Assembly: GCA_947044365.1 (NCBI GenBank)
Contig: OX345636.1
Span: forward strand, 8,762,001 to 8,826,000
DNA: 64,000 nucleotides
Origin: Petrosia ficiformis
Taxonomy: Eukaryota; Porifera; Demospongiae; Haplosclerida; Petrosiidae
Reading direction: 5' to 3'
How positions within the stretch are numbered: position 1 is the first letter of the stretch; every line of letters begins with the position of its first letter. Of the stretch, positions 35,345 through 46,618 are shown piece by piece. A program made the position numbers and the translations under genes. The notes beneath the pieces are model-generated. The model was not told the origin of the DNA. It searched no databases and was given only the letters and a program-made list of their open reading frames with translations.

Positions 35345-35999
35345 TCTAATATGTACTGGTATGTCATCTGTTATGTACTGGTGTGTCATCTATTCTGTAC
35401 TGGTGTGTCATCTGTTATGTACTGGTATGTCATCTGTTATGTACTGGAGTGTCATCTGTTATGTACTGGTGTGTCATCTGTTATGTACTGGTATGTCATC
35501 TGTTATGTACTGGTGTGTCATCTGTTATGTACTGGTGTGTTCTGTTATGTACTGGAGTGTCATCTGTTATGTACTGGAGTGTCATCTGTTATGTACTGGT
35601 GTGTCATCTATTCTGTACTGGTGTGTCATCTGTTATGTACTGGTATGTCATCTGTTATGTACTGGAGTGTCATCTGTTATATACTGGTGTGTCATCTGTT
35701 ATGTACTGGTGTGTCATCTGTTATGTACTGGTGTGTCATCTGTTATGTACTGGTGCGTCATCTGTTATGTACTGGAGTGTCATCTATTCTGTACTGGTGT
35801 GTCATCTGTTATGTACTGGTGTGTCATCTGTCATCTGTTATGTACTGGTGTGTCATCTGTTATGTACTGGTATGTCATCTGTTATGTACTGGAGTGTCAT
35901 CTATTCTGTACTGGTGTGTCATCTGTTATGTACTGGTGTGTCATCTATTATGTACTGATGTATCATTTATTATGTAATGGTGTGTCATGCATTATGTAG
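35345..35999. repeat. 22-bp minisatellite
   Basis: About 29 units of TGTACTGGTGTGTCATCTGT followed by TA. Common variants are GGTATGTC, GGAGTGTC and CTATTCTG; a few units have deletions. It is open in three plus-strand frames (Cys-Val-Ile-Tyr-rich translations), an artefact. Confidence 0.96.
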
Positions 36000-36000
36000 T

Positions 36001-37799
36001 GTCATGTACTATGCTCTCATGTGTCATTGATACACTGCTACATCATGGATGACACACTAGTACATAATAATTATTTTAGTACATAGTCTACATACAACAT
36101 CCAATATTTATGAATATTTATCTTAAATCATCCAATAAATGTTTTATAATTGATTTTGTAATAAATATATTATAATATTATCCCATACTACACAAAGGAT
36201 CAGTACATTTGAACATTGTTATCACGAATATAGTGTACATGTATATGTTTGCTAATAATATTAGTAGCCATATATTTGTCATAGCAACTGGGCTATAGAA
36301 ACTTGCTACATGTACATGTATGTACATTTTGCTACTTCCACACACACAGATCTCTAATAAAGAAACTAGATTCTCTTTTTTGACACAAATAGGATACTGA
36401 TGTCCTCGTAGATGACTAAGCTAATCATAATGGAAGGAGGTTAGTACCTATATATAACAGTAGCCCATGTATGAATAAACTGTTCAATGATATGTAGGAG
36501 TGTTTGACATCTGTATTACACACTATACTAGTTAATTTATAAATACACAAAAGATTTTTAAATTTGCTTAAATTGTCATCCCGTTGTTTCTGAAAAATGA
36601 AATGAAATTAATCCAGCTCTAGTAACTACAGTACATGTACATGTACATTGTACATGTATAATTGTACATGTACATGTAAATGTGCATGTACATGTATGTC
36701 AATAAAACATCACTATACTGTACAGTAATTATTCAATAGATCTGCACTACAATACATTTACATTTACATGTACATGTACAATATCACAAAATATTCATTC
36801 ATATCAACCCATCAAGTGTTTAGGAGTACATAATATTATATTAAATGTTCACTATTATCAGATAGAGTACGTTATGATAGGATGAGTAAATTATACATTG
36901 TTATCATAAATACATGGTTACTATGGAAACATGTTACTTGTATTTACATATTAGTAGCTAATCACATGTACATATTTACCAAATAAAGCTACTACATGTG
37001 TGTTTTATACAAAATTATAATGTTGATGATTATTAAAGATGTTTTATATTCATATCTAATTGATAATTATACCTATGTACATTATGATGATATAACTTTA
37101 GGATATGAAAATTATATTACATATGATAATGAAGTAACTATATATACATGTATTATATAAAGTACATGTAATTGAATAATATATCCTATTAGAGGTTATT
37201 TGATTACATCATTTACATGATAATACATAAAAAGTAAACTGTGTCACACTGTGAGTCTGATATTTTGAGTGGTAAACTACTATACAAAACAATAATAACA
37301 GTATCCATTACATGTACTTGTTGTGTTCTACTACTGGTAATATAATGTTGATAAAACCCTTTAGTCTGGTAGTTCCTAAGTGTAGTTGAATAACATACTA
37401 GGTATATATGATTACAACTATTCTGTTTCCACATAATACAATAGAATCAAGCTTTCTTTTACCACTCATTTCATGAAGAATATCTGGTATATCCCAGAGT
37501 ATGAAATATTGTGACATCATTTAAATAACCTCTCAACTATTTAAAAGAAGCTGGTATTTATCATTCATATTTTTAATCCTCATTTATTATGTACATGTAT
37601 TGTATTTGTATTGACCTCTTCATGATGAGATCATGTAGATATAATCAAAGATTGATATTAATATAAATGATGTTACAGACATGCTAAGTGAGGGTTGGTT
37701 CTGCTGGTTAGTCTACTGTTCATCAGCTTATAGTCCAGTTCGATATTTGAGAAGATAGAAACAGCTGGTTTTGAAGCTAGCTTTGGAATTAGTACAATG
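36001..37799. other. Intronic sequence, no gene seen
   Basis: AT-rich sequence with ACATGTAC clusters near 36630-36700 and 36760-36780. No coding signal. Confidence 0.5.
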
Positions 37800-37818
37800 C
37801 TATGCTCTTCTGCCATCA

Positions 37819-37920
37819 AGGTATCTGGTGGCGTAAAAGTGCCTGACTAGATACCAGAAGTTCCATGGTTCAATCCCCATTCATAGTCCATGCAGACTTA
37901 TTTTATTTTATTATTTTTTC
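37819..37920 (+). repeat. tRNA-like SINE head with T-rich tail
   Basis: GGTGGCGTAAAAGTG resembles a pol III A box. It is followed 30 bp later by CATGGTTCAATCCCC, a near-perfect B box, and then a T/A-rich tail (TTATTTTATTTTATTATT). GGTATCT and AGATACC could pair as a stem around it. This is not a functional tRNA, because no proper acceptor or T stem forms. Confidence 0.5.
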
Positions 37921-37959
37921 TAATACACATGTACATGTACCTTATGATATTAGCCTTAT

Positions 37960-38345
37960 GTCTAAAGTAAACTAGTGTTTAATAGTACATGTACATATAT
38001 AGTAATACTTGTGCATGTACATACTGGATTGGATATACATGTACATGTATAGGTGTTTAGTATTGATATTTTACAGGTAGTGTTTAATATTATATATAGT
38101 AATACATGTACACACTGGATATACATGTACATGTAAAGGTGTTTAGTATTGATATTGTACAGGTAGTGTTTAATATTATATATAGTAATACATGTACACA
38201 CTAGATATACATGTACATGTATAGGTGTTTAGTATTGATATTGTACAGGTAGTGTTTAATATTATATATAGTAATACATGTACACACTGGATATACATGT
38301 ACATGTATGGGTGTTTAGTATTGATGTTGTACTGGTAGTGTATAC
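37960..38345. repeat. 86-bp tandem repeat
   Basis: GGTAGTGTTTAATATTATAT recurs at 38076, 38162 and 38248, and the array ends at 38334, exactly 86 bp apart each time. The first, longer copy (from about 37973) is diverged. Each unit contains TATACATGTACATGTA. Confidence 0.93.
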
Positions 38346-39120
38346 ATGTAAATGTTGATACAAGTCACATGTACATGTATATAAGTGTCACTTTGTTTGT
38401 ATATTACTTGCTACATGTGACTGATTAGGTGTAAGTGATCCAACAGTAGCTGCATGTGCACAATACATGACTTACAGCTGGCAGTGAATAAAGTTTCAGC
38501 AGTTGTATTCAATTTGTGGTTTATACATGTACATGTATGGTTACTGGACCATGTACATGTAGTTTTGGGTCAATATATAATTATAATTATTTTAAATAAT
38601 GTTTACAAAGAGATTTCTGAGCTAACATGATGTTTTTGCAAACTTTATTTTATAGTAAGTAGAAGTAGACATCTGCTTGTGACCAAGCTATAAACACAGA
38701 CAAAACAAAATTAGTATCTAATAGATTACTCATATATTTTGACTTCCCATTACTATTAGCTACTGATGTGCAGTGATTTCCCCCTGTATTTCCCAATGGT
38801 CTTTGTAAATATTTATTATGATTATATATTGGCCCAAACAGTGGTCTGATGAAAACAACACCAACAGGAATAGTGGATACATTCACACCATGTTTGTGAA
38901 CTGATCAAATGTAATGTTTATCAAATGTTTACTATTAGATGTTTTCTATAGTAAGCTCTATTTGGTTGTATTCAATGATTCGGTATATTCCAGTATTTTA
39001 GTGTTTTCAACATAGTGGTGCTGGCACAAAAATCAAATTGCATTCCTTTGATCATGTCAAAGGGAAATGACATTGCATAGAGTAGTGCAACACCTCTCTT
39101 CAACTCTTTAGCTAGAACCT

Positions 39121-39195
39121 TGCATTAATCTTCTCAATAGGAGAGATGTATATCTGAACTAACAATTTGAGTTTACATAATACAGAGTGTAATGT
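39121..39195. repeat. Short duplicated segment, pair with 43241-43315
   Basis: TAATCTTCTCAATAGGAGAG, ATGTATATCTGAACT, GAGTTTACATAATACA is repeated at 43241-43315 in the same orientation with few changes. Confidence 0.8.
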
Positions 39196-39499
39196 CATTT
39201 CTAAATGAGACTTTTAATTTGTGCTCTGAAGCGCCACATTAAAATTGATGTTTATGTATCACATGACATGTCACATGATTGTATATAATTTTCATTACAC
39301 TAGTAATAATTATAATTATAATTCACAAAGCGTTGATATTGTACATGTAAGTTAATGATACACATGTACATGTATATGTAGTTGACATGATATCTTGAGA
39401 CAGCTAAGAATAACTCTACATGGTATTATTATCAAAATTTATATAATTATTAATAATCAGTATATTCATATGTAGTAATATGTTGTATAAGTTATATCA

Positions 39500-39700
39500 A
39501 GTAGTTTGAGACAGACATACATGTAGGGTGAAGCACTTCAGAAAGTGCTCAAGTATAATCTGAAGTATACAGTTAAGTGCTTGAAGTTGTGAACTGCTCA
39601 TGTAGTTGAACAGGTGGGAGTGCTTTGAGCACAAGGTGAAGCACCCTGAAATTGCTTCAAGTATAATTTTAAGCACATTTGTAAATAAACAACACAAAAA
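39500..39700. other. Patch of GAAGCAC/GTGCTT repeats
   Basis: GTGAAGCACTTCAGAAAGTG and GTGAAGCACCCTGAAATTGC are two diverged direct copies about 100 bp apart (GAAGCAC at 39531 and 39641). They resemble hAT subterminal repeats in style, but no terminal repeats were found. Confidence 0.45.
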
Positions 39701-40282
39701 AGATGTTTTTATTGAATTAGATTATTGTTACATTTTATAAACATTGTTTTTTTGAAAAGTCCTGATTTTAATTTGGCATCATTCAGTCCAAAACACCTTC
39801 CAGCTATGCTATAGAGTCATGGTAATTACACATTTTTAAAACTATCAGCCTAATGCATGTATATATCTTTAAATTCAAGTACATGTACATGTACATGTAC
39901 ATGTGCATGTTGTAATGTCATCAAAATATCATATGACTAGATGTGTACATGTACTGTACATATTTTGAGGTTCATCACTCATGACTATCTGTACATGTAC
40001 TGAAGGTAATGTGTGTCTTAATAACTATAAATCTCAACAAACATTGTTTTGTCTATAATTACATGTACACATGTCTTTTTACATTGTACAGGTACATGTA
40101 CATGTGTATGTACACATGTCCTTTTACATTATACATGTACATGTACATGTTTGTACACATGTCCTTTTACATTATACATGTACATGTATGTACACATGTC
40201 CTTTTACATTATACATGTACATGTACATGTACATGTATGTACACATGTTTTTTTACATTATTACATGTACATGTATGAATTA

Positions 40283-40307
40283 TGTTTCATGATGTTATCA
40301 GAGATGT

Positions 40308-40342
<35 letters not shown>

Positions 40343-40494
40343 CACCTGAGGCAATGGAAAAATGAAAAAATGAGAGTTGCCTCAGGTGGGATTCGAACCC
40401 ACGACACTCTGTATTCCAGACAGATGCACTACCAACTGAGCTACCAAGGCAGCTCAGCTGGCAGGGCCTGAATCAAACATCTCATACGCCAGTG
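40283..40494 (-). mobile_element. tRNA-derived SINE, minus copy
   Basis: On the minus strand: a 5' leader (GAGATGTTTGATTCAGG), a tRNA-like head GGTAGCTCAGTTGGTAGTGC with the B-box part GGGTTCGAATCCCAC, a body ACTCTCATTTTTTC, and an AAAG/CTTT microsatellite tail at 40306-40340 (plus strand). The head folds as a full cloverleaf with anticodon GGA but has a short variable loop, unlike a real Ser tRNA. A SINE derived from a tRNA fits better than a gene. Confidence 0.82.
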
Positions 40495-40846
40495 AGAACA
40501 GGTACATGTACTTGTACATGTGTTTATATATGTACAGCTATATAAACGTCTATTTTGTGTGTATCCATGTACATGTACAATATAAAAGAATCAAATCAGA
40601 CTGCTATGAGTTGTCTGGTGTGTGTATGTACACATGTCCTTTTACATTATACATGTACATGTACACATGTGCTTTTACATTAAACCTGTACATGTATGTA
40701 CACTTGTCATTTTACATTATACATGTACATGTATCTACACATGTCTTTTTACATTATACATGTACATGTACACATGTACTTTTACATTAAACATCTACAT
40801 GTATGTACACATGTCATTTTACATTATACATGTACATGTATACAGG

Positions 40847-41035
40847 CATATGAGATGTTTGATTCGGACACTGCCAGCTGAGCTGCTTTGGTAGCTCAGT
40901 TGGTAGAGCATCTGTCTGGAGTGTAGAGTGTCATGGGTTCGAATCCCAACTGAGGCAACTCTCATTTTTCATTTTTCCATTGCGTGGTGTCTTTCTTTCT
41001 TTCTTTCTTTCTTTGTTTCATCTCAGATAACATCA
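40847..41035 (+). mobile_element. tRNA-derived SINE, plus copy
   Basis: The inverted twin of 40283-40494: leader GGCATATGAGATGTTTGATT, head TTTGGTAGCTCAGTTGGTAG, B box GGGTTCGAATCCCAA, body ACTCTCATTTTTCATTTTTC, and a CTTT tail ending GATAACATCATG. The match to the other copy includes the leader and the sequence past the tail, so the whole unit is inverted around a 352-bp centre. Stem mismatches in the anticodon arm are more numerous than in the minus copy. Confidence 0.82.
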
Positions 41036-41324
41036 TGTATGTACACATGTCTTTTACATTATACATGTACATGTACACATGTACTTTTACATTAAACATG
41101 TACATGTATGTACACATGTCATGTTACATTATACATGTACACAATGTACATGTACATGTATGAATTATGTTTCATGTCCACATGTACTTGTACATGTGTT
41201 TATACATGTACAGCTATAATATAAACGTCTATTGATGTGTATACAAAGTCAAAGAATCTTTTCTTTGCTCCTGGCATTGTTTCTATAATTACAGTGGAAC
41301 ACAACTGCTATATTATTGTAACAC

Positions 41325-41430
41325 AATTGAACAGAACTTGTTAACCATACTATAAACAAGATATATTTCTGTACAGGATGATGTAATCAGTATTTACTTA
41401 ATACTTCAATTTGTGAAACCTTCATTTTGT
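41325..41430. repeat. Short duplicated segment, pair with 44925-45030
   Basis: AACTTGTTAACCATACTATA, AACAAGATATATTTCTGTAC, AGGATGATGTAAT match 44925-45030 (CTTGTTAATCATACTACATA, CAAGATATATTCC, GGGGATGATGTAAT). Confidence 0.75.
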
Positions 41431-41649
41431 GGGATATAAGAAGTCTTCATGTACTACAAGTTGGTGGATATAATGTGCTTGTATTGGGACCAGGGTAAAT
41501 ATATGAACAAAGGTTGTAATCTTTGTTCATATATACTGACCTTTGAATGTACATTTTCACATTCAAAAGGTATAGCTTTACTAAATGCATATTACATGTA
41601 CATGTATGTATGTTACCCACATCCCTCAAGAATAATTCATGAGCTAAAA

Positions 41650-41718
41650 GGTGATGTACTAGTTATTCAATTTTCATAATATGTGTAAGAATATCATGTT
41701 ACTACAAAGGGACTATAT
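41650..41718. repeat. Copy of the flank of MATH exon 4
   Basis: GTGATGTACTAGTTAT, CATAATATGTGTAAGAATAT, CATGTTACTACAAAGGG match 33853-33919, which lies 50 bp past the donor of MATH exon 4. No exon sits beside this copy. Confidence 0.78.
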
Positions 41719-41956
41719 AGTTTGATTTCTACAGTAATAATTATGTTGACCAGATAAGAACATAATTTGTGTATTGTAATAATTATTTTCTAAACTATTG
41801 TAAAGTCTTAATTGAGATATAACAAGATATATATATTAATAGTTTAATACGTAGTATCCATGTACATGTACAATATAAAAGTATCAAATCAGACTGTTTA
41901 TTTACCTTTAAAACTCTTTTGTGTTTGAATGTCCTGATATCAATACTAATATCATA

Positions 41957-42547
41957 TACCGTTGATTGGGAAATTTTCGCTGGTAAAATTTTTCGCCGGT
42001 TAAATTTTCATGTGGTTTTATTTTCGTTGCTATGATCATTCGACGAAAATTAGTGTAGGGCGAAATTTTACATACGTACGTAAACATTATGCGTAAGAAT
42101 TTCAATGTTTCTTCCCACGTTTCATGAAGAGTTACTTGTCAAAAGAGTATGGAGACGTTTCAGAAGGAGTCCTGTGTCAGAGGGTATCACATATACAGAG
42201 ATCTTTGGGATGCAGTTGAGGAGCTGGAGTGTCAACGGGAGCATGGTAATGCAACAGACATGTATGCTGTAGCGGTAATCAAAGACTCTACTATCGCCTG
42301 GGCAGATATAGAAGACGTGAGTGGTCCCTTGGGAAGTGGAAGACAATCAACAGGCTTCATATATCGTAGTAGAGCCATCTTCTCAAACAGTAGTTAGCAC
42401 TGGACACTACTCGCTGACATGTACGTACACGTATGAATAAACTTACTCTAATTATTCGTCGAAGAAAATATTTCGCTTGTTTAATTTTCGTCGTTGAAGG
42501 TGATCGACGAAAATTTTTTCAGGACGAAAATTTCCCGATCTACGGTA
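41957..42547 (+). mobile_element. TIR element F with captured exon, TA target duplication
   Basis: The left end reads TACCGTTGATTGGGAAATTT then TCGC. The right end, inverted, reads TACCGTAGATCGGGAAATTT then TCGTC. TA flanks both sides (41955-41956, 42548-42549). Long subterminal arms rich in GACGAAAATT/AATTTTCGTC are also inverted. It is 591 bp with no transposase. It carries the ORF at 42149-42397. Confidence 0.88.
42149..42397 (+). CDS. Captured first-exon fragment, HIRAN-like module
   Basis: An 82-codon ORF with ATG: METFQKESCVRGYHIYRDLW, then ELECQREHGNATDMYAVAVI and KDSTI. This is the same RGYHxYxDxW ... N..D.YAVAV module as at 13082-13377, here unbroken up to KDSTIAWADIED. At that point the DNA reads GAAGACGTGAGTGG, a good splice donor, and the remaining ORF residues lose family character. 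It therefore looks like exon 1 of a host gene taken up by element F. Whether it is expressed cannot be told. Confidence 0.55.
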   Translation: METFQKESCVRGYHIYRDLWDAVEELECQREHGNATDMYAVAVIKDSTIAWADIEDVSGPLGSGRQSTGFIYRSRAIFSNSS

Positions 42548-42549
42548 TA

Positions 42550-45500
42550 CTGGTTGCATGGTTAGTACTGTTACTTGTTAATCACATGTTTTTAATTAAG
42601 TACATACTACATCCTTTATCATGATTTATCCACACATACATGTTAAACACATGTGTATAATATTATAATAACATCTTTTTTGATAGTGACAACATGTTTA
42701 TCATGAGGATTATTTCCCTCTCAGTATATAACTAGTTTTTTCTCAAATAATTGGATATCAAAATCTATCTTCAGCTTATATTAATCCACATTTACCATTT
42801 TCTCATAGCATGTTAACCAATGAGCACCAATACACCTCTACCAACATATCTGATAGCTGTATGGCTCTGTGATAAACAGTCTTATAGGTTATGATAATTT
42901 GATCACATGACCTTTAAACACTCGCATTTCATAATATTTGATATCCAGGGAAATGGATATCACATTTAGTGGGCTTCCTTTATGTACAGTGTATATAGAA
43001 AATGACAGAAATGTGAGACGATGAGAGAATTACTAGTCATTAGGGGCAGTATGTTAGTCAGGGCATGATCACTGAACCATAGTGTGTATGTACATAGTGT
43101 AATACCATATATACTCCAATTATTACATGCTTGGCTTAACATGAAGCTTTTAAACAATCATTATGTTGGTTTTAAAACATAGTCACATTACAATCCATTA
43201 GCAAAACTTTAATACGATGACAACTTGATGTTGGTATTATGAATATTAATCCTCTCAATAGGAGAGATGCATATCTGAACTGAATAATTTGAATTTACAT
43301 AATACAAATTGTAATAGATATAATTTTATAAAGCTAGTCTATTATCAGAATAATAACTAAGTAACACTATATAATATTATTATCAGTATTTATAATATAG
43401 CTAATTATTATAATAGTATTTATAATAATACTGATATCAGCTTGTGTCTCTCTGGATTGAGATAATGAAGTCTATGCGAAATGTGTAAGTGTATCTTATT
43501 ATATTAGTCACATTTTATCACATCAGTTTTACATTATAGTTATGGAATGGGTGTGTGGCCTATTGTTGAAATATAACATGGTGGTGATATGACCGAGTCC
43601 ACAAGATGATATGAAACATATTGGGTAAAATAGACTACATATGTACATTCCATAAGTGCTTATAACCTGCATGCCATTACTACATGTACATGTGTGATAA
43701 CTCTATTATTGTAGTTAAGATCTTTGTCAGCATACTGGAAGTTATAAATTATAAACTGATAAATACAGTTTGTATAACAATATTTGGAGGTTTTTAAGCA
43801 CATGCTTGGTTTGTAGCACATATTTGCAAATAAGTACATACTGGTTACTGGTATTTTAGCTGACATTTAAGTGCATGCATCATATTATTAATAATTAATT
43901 TACATTATAATTATTATTAATTAATTTTGTGGGAGTGATCGCATGTGCGGTACTCCTAGGAAAAGATACACAAAAGTAATAAAGGAAGCAAACATGTTGT
44001 TCACAAGCACCAAGGACACTTTTCTAATATAGAAACATCATGTGCACTAATGTGGGCGTGAGTGAGAATGTGGAAGCGTTGAAGCACATTAAACACATAC
44101 TAAAATTTTTATGCATATTTCTTATCGCTTTTGTCAATAAGCGCATACACTTAAAAACCTGCAAATACAGTAACAACATAGTAACACGATATAAATTGAT
44201 ATTTTAAATTTTTAATCTACATGTATTACATGTATTGATTCCATTTCTATATGTTCTGTAATGCAACTGAATGTTATAATATATATATACATGTACTATA
44301 CAAACACACTATACAAAATACACAAAATTTTTATTCAGTTTTCATGAAAATTAGTGTTAGCCTAAGGTCTTAGTCTTAAATTGTGATTATTAAAGTGTGT
44401 ACATACAATGTATTTTTAGTCAGTGACATGACCTGACTCTTGCATAGATGAAGGGTTAGGGAAAGTACATATTGTATGTATGTACTAATAAAGTGTACTT
44501 ATATCACTTTGGGTATGTCTGAAGCATATATAATTAGTGTGTGGTTCAGTAGTCTGCTAGTACACTAGTAAACACATTTCTACAATCTACAAAACTGTAA
44601 TAGTATCTCATATATTAGGTATATATTTTCACACAATCATTATATCAATAATATATATTATCAGCAAATGTCATATGTACATGTATGTCACTTCTTATGA
44701 TCAAACGTTTTGCAACAAGACAACTAATGTACAATGTACATGTACATGTATATGTACTTCCCTTGTACATAAAGATGAGGTCACACACCTGACTACATTG
44801 TGACTATATAGTAGAGCATAACCTCACAATTCCATAGTCATACCATATACAACATTGTATTTAATATCATTGTTATATCATTAGTGTTATACAAGTACTA
44901 CACTTAAATATTTTGTAGTTCATTCAACATAACTTGTTAATCATACTACATACAAGATATATTCCTTTAGGGGATGATGTAATATCCTCTTATACACACA
45001 TGTACTTTAATTTTGTGAAAGCCTGCTTATGTTAGATAGGTATCTTCAGGGTTTGCTTACTCCATTTTTACCTATTCAGGTTTTGCCTACTAGCTAAATA
45101 AGTTATTACATTAAGACCCATTGTCATAGCTCAGTGCCTCCAACTAGAAATTACTCTTAGTGTTTATAATCTTAAGTATTGTTATGAAACTTTACGTACA
45201 TGTATTTTCAAAAATAAAAACATGATGAATAACATATATATATACACTCAGTTATTCAGTACAACTGGTCCAGAACAACTGGTTGGTTTAGTTGAAATTT
45301 TAGTTTTTTTCTCTAGCAGGTACACTGACGTTAGTATCACTAACTGTAACACTACTAGCTGTAGACTCACTACTATAGGCTTTACTAGATCTGAGCTGCT
45401 ACTGAAAGACACTCCATGTTTTTAGTCAAAGCACATGCACTTTCTGTACTTGTAGTGTAATGTTCTGTGATCCATATTATTATACGGATAATTTCATATA

Positions 45501-45755
45501 ATTAGTGAAAAATCCATGTAATTGGAGGCACTGAATGCTAACCTGATTATCTACATGTATATTGTAGTTATAAAAAGAGAGTAATGTTATTAATTTACTC
45601 CATTTTTTTTTACGATAGTATTATAATTAGTCTATAACAAATACAATGTAGTTGTGTTTATGTATGAAGTGAAATATACTTTATAAAGCCCTAATCATGT
45701 GAAATAATAAGTCATACAGTGATCTGTACAGGAATACATAACACAATCATATTAC
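42550..45755. other. Intronic sequence, no gene seen
   Basis: AT-rich sequence holding the second members of two repeat pairs (43241-43315, 44925-45030). No exon with splice borders and protein character was found. Confidence 0.5.
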
Positions 45756-46277
45756 CTGTTAATAAGGTGATTTTGGGTATTTTAATACATAGAGTGTCCT
45801 CCTGTAGATATGCACAATTTTTCTTCGGATCATACTCAAGATCAGCAATACTTATGAACTGGTGATAACCCAATCCTTCTCCTCTTTCTCCTTTGATTGC
45901 TTTTGATCGACATTTGATGTCAGCCCTATCATTGAATGATATAATCTTCTCCTTGTGTTGATTATCTTCCCTCCAGTTCAGCATTTGAATAGAAATTTCA
46001 CCTTTGAATGGCCATTGTAGGTATTGATCGTGTTCTCCTTTCATCAGACACACAAACAAGGAAACATGTGTTCCTTTTCCTTTCCGATTTCCGTTTGCAT
46101 AAACCTTCATTTGTAACTTGTATCCATCAGTACTGGTATAGAAAGGGGGACTATACCAGATCTCGTTAGATTTCTTGTGTGTTGAGAAATTCATCATGTT
46201 GATTATTAATGGTGGAAGGGAATATGATGACTTTGTAATTATGGGAGGATACCAATCTGGTACTATACATGTAGGAC
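45756..46277 (-). CDS. MATH gene exon: linker plus third TRAF-type MATH domain
   Basis: The acceptor ATCTACAG is followed by GT, then PTCIVPDWYPPIITKSSYSL, PPLIINMMNFSTHKKSNEIW. The domain follows with SPPFYTSTDGYKLQMKV, ANGNRKGKGTHVSLFVCLMK, GEHDQYLQWPF, ISIQMLNWREDNQHKEKI, QFISIADLEY, CAYLQEDTLCIKIPKITLLT and a phase-1 G before GTAATA at 45756. 522 bp. It is lysine-rich and the most diverged in the C-terminal half (KGERGEGLGYHQF). The TRAF signature SLFVCLMKGEHDQYLQWPF is the closest of the five to classical TRAF-C domains. Confidence 0.88.
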
Positions 46278-46618
46278 CTGTAGATATAAAATGAAGATTA
46301 TTCTCAACTGCAATTGCTTCAGTTGATTATATGACATTTCAATAATATTATATATATTAACAATTATTGTTTGATTATCAACACTATTCTGTATTTTAAC
46401 CTAGCTGCTGTTACTGATAGATTGTTATCTTTGTAAGTTTATTGTTAATGACAATAATCCATAAGTAGATGATATCTGATGAACTTATAATTATACTTTA
46501 TGCTATTTATATTTCAATATAGTATAATTATGTACTATATTGATTTGATTAGGAGGTGGTGTTTATATGTGTCTCTTTAATAACATGTACACAAAAATGT
46601 AATGTATATAAGTGATTG

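Larger units (their letters stand above)
40050..41170. repeat. ACATGTAC minisatellite, three blocks
   Basis: Units of ACACATGTCCTTTTACATTA, TACATGTACATGTATGT occur at about 40060-40280, 40620-40850 and 41035-41160. The inverted SINE pair lies between the blocks. The flank AACGTCTATT with TACAGCTAT is also repeated directly (40537 and 41211). Confidence 0.9.
34484..45755 (-). other. 11.3-kb intron between MATH exons 3 and 4
   Basis: This intron holds most accessory features of the gene: the 22-bp array, a tRNA-like SINE head, the 86-bp array, an ACATGTAC minisatellite, the inverted SINE pair, TIR element F and three pairs of short duplicated segments. No further intact MATH exon is visible. 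Several small ORFs lie in repeats and are not coding. Confidence 0.7.

Noticed and set aside
35312..35999. Three overlapping plus-strand ORFs of about 200 codons
   Set aside because: They are translations of the 22-bp minisatellite in three frames.
40380..40960. Functional tRNA genes (GGA anticodon)
   Set aside because: The variable arm is too short for Ser tRNA, wobble pairs weaken the acceptor stem, and the units carry a body and microsatellite tail typical of SINEs.
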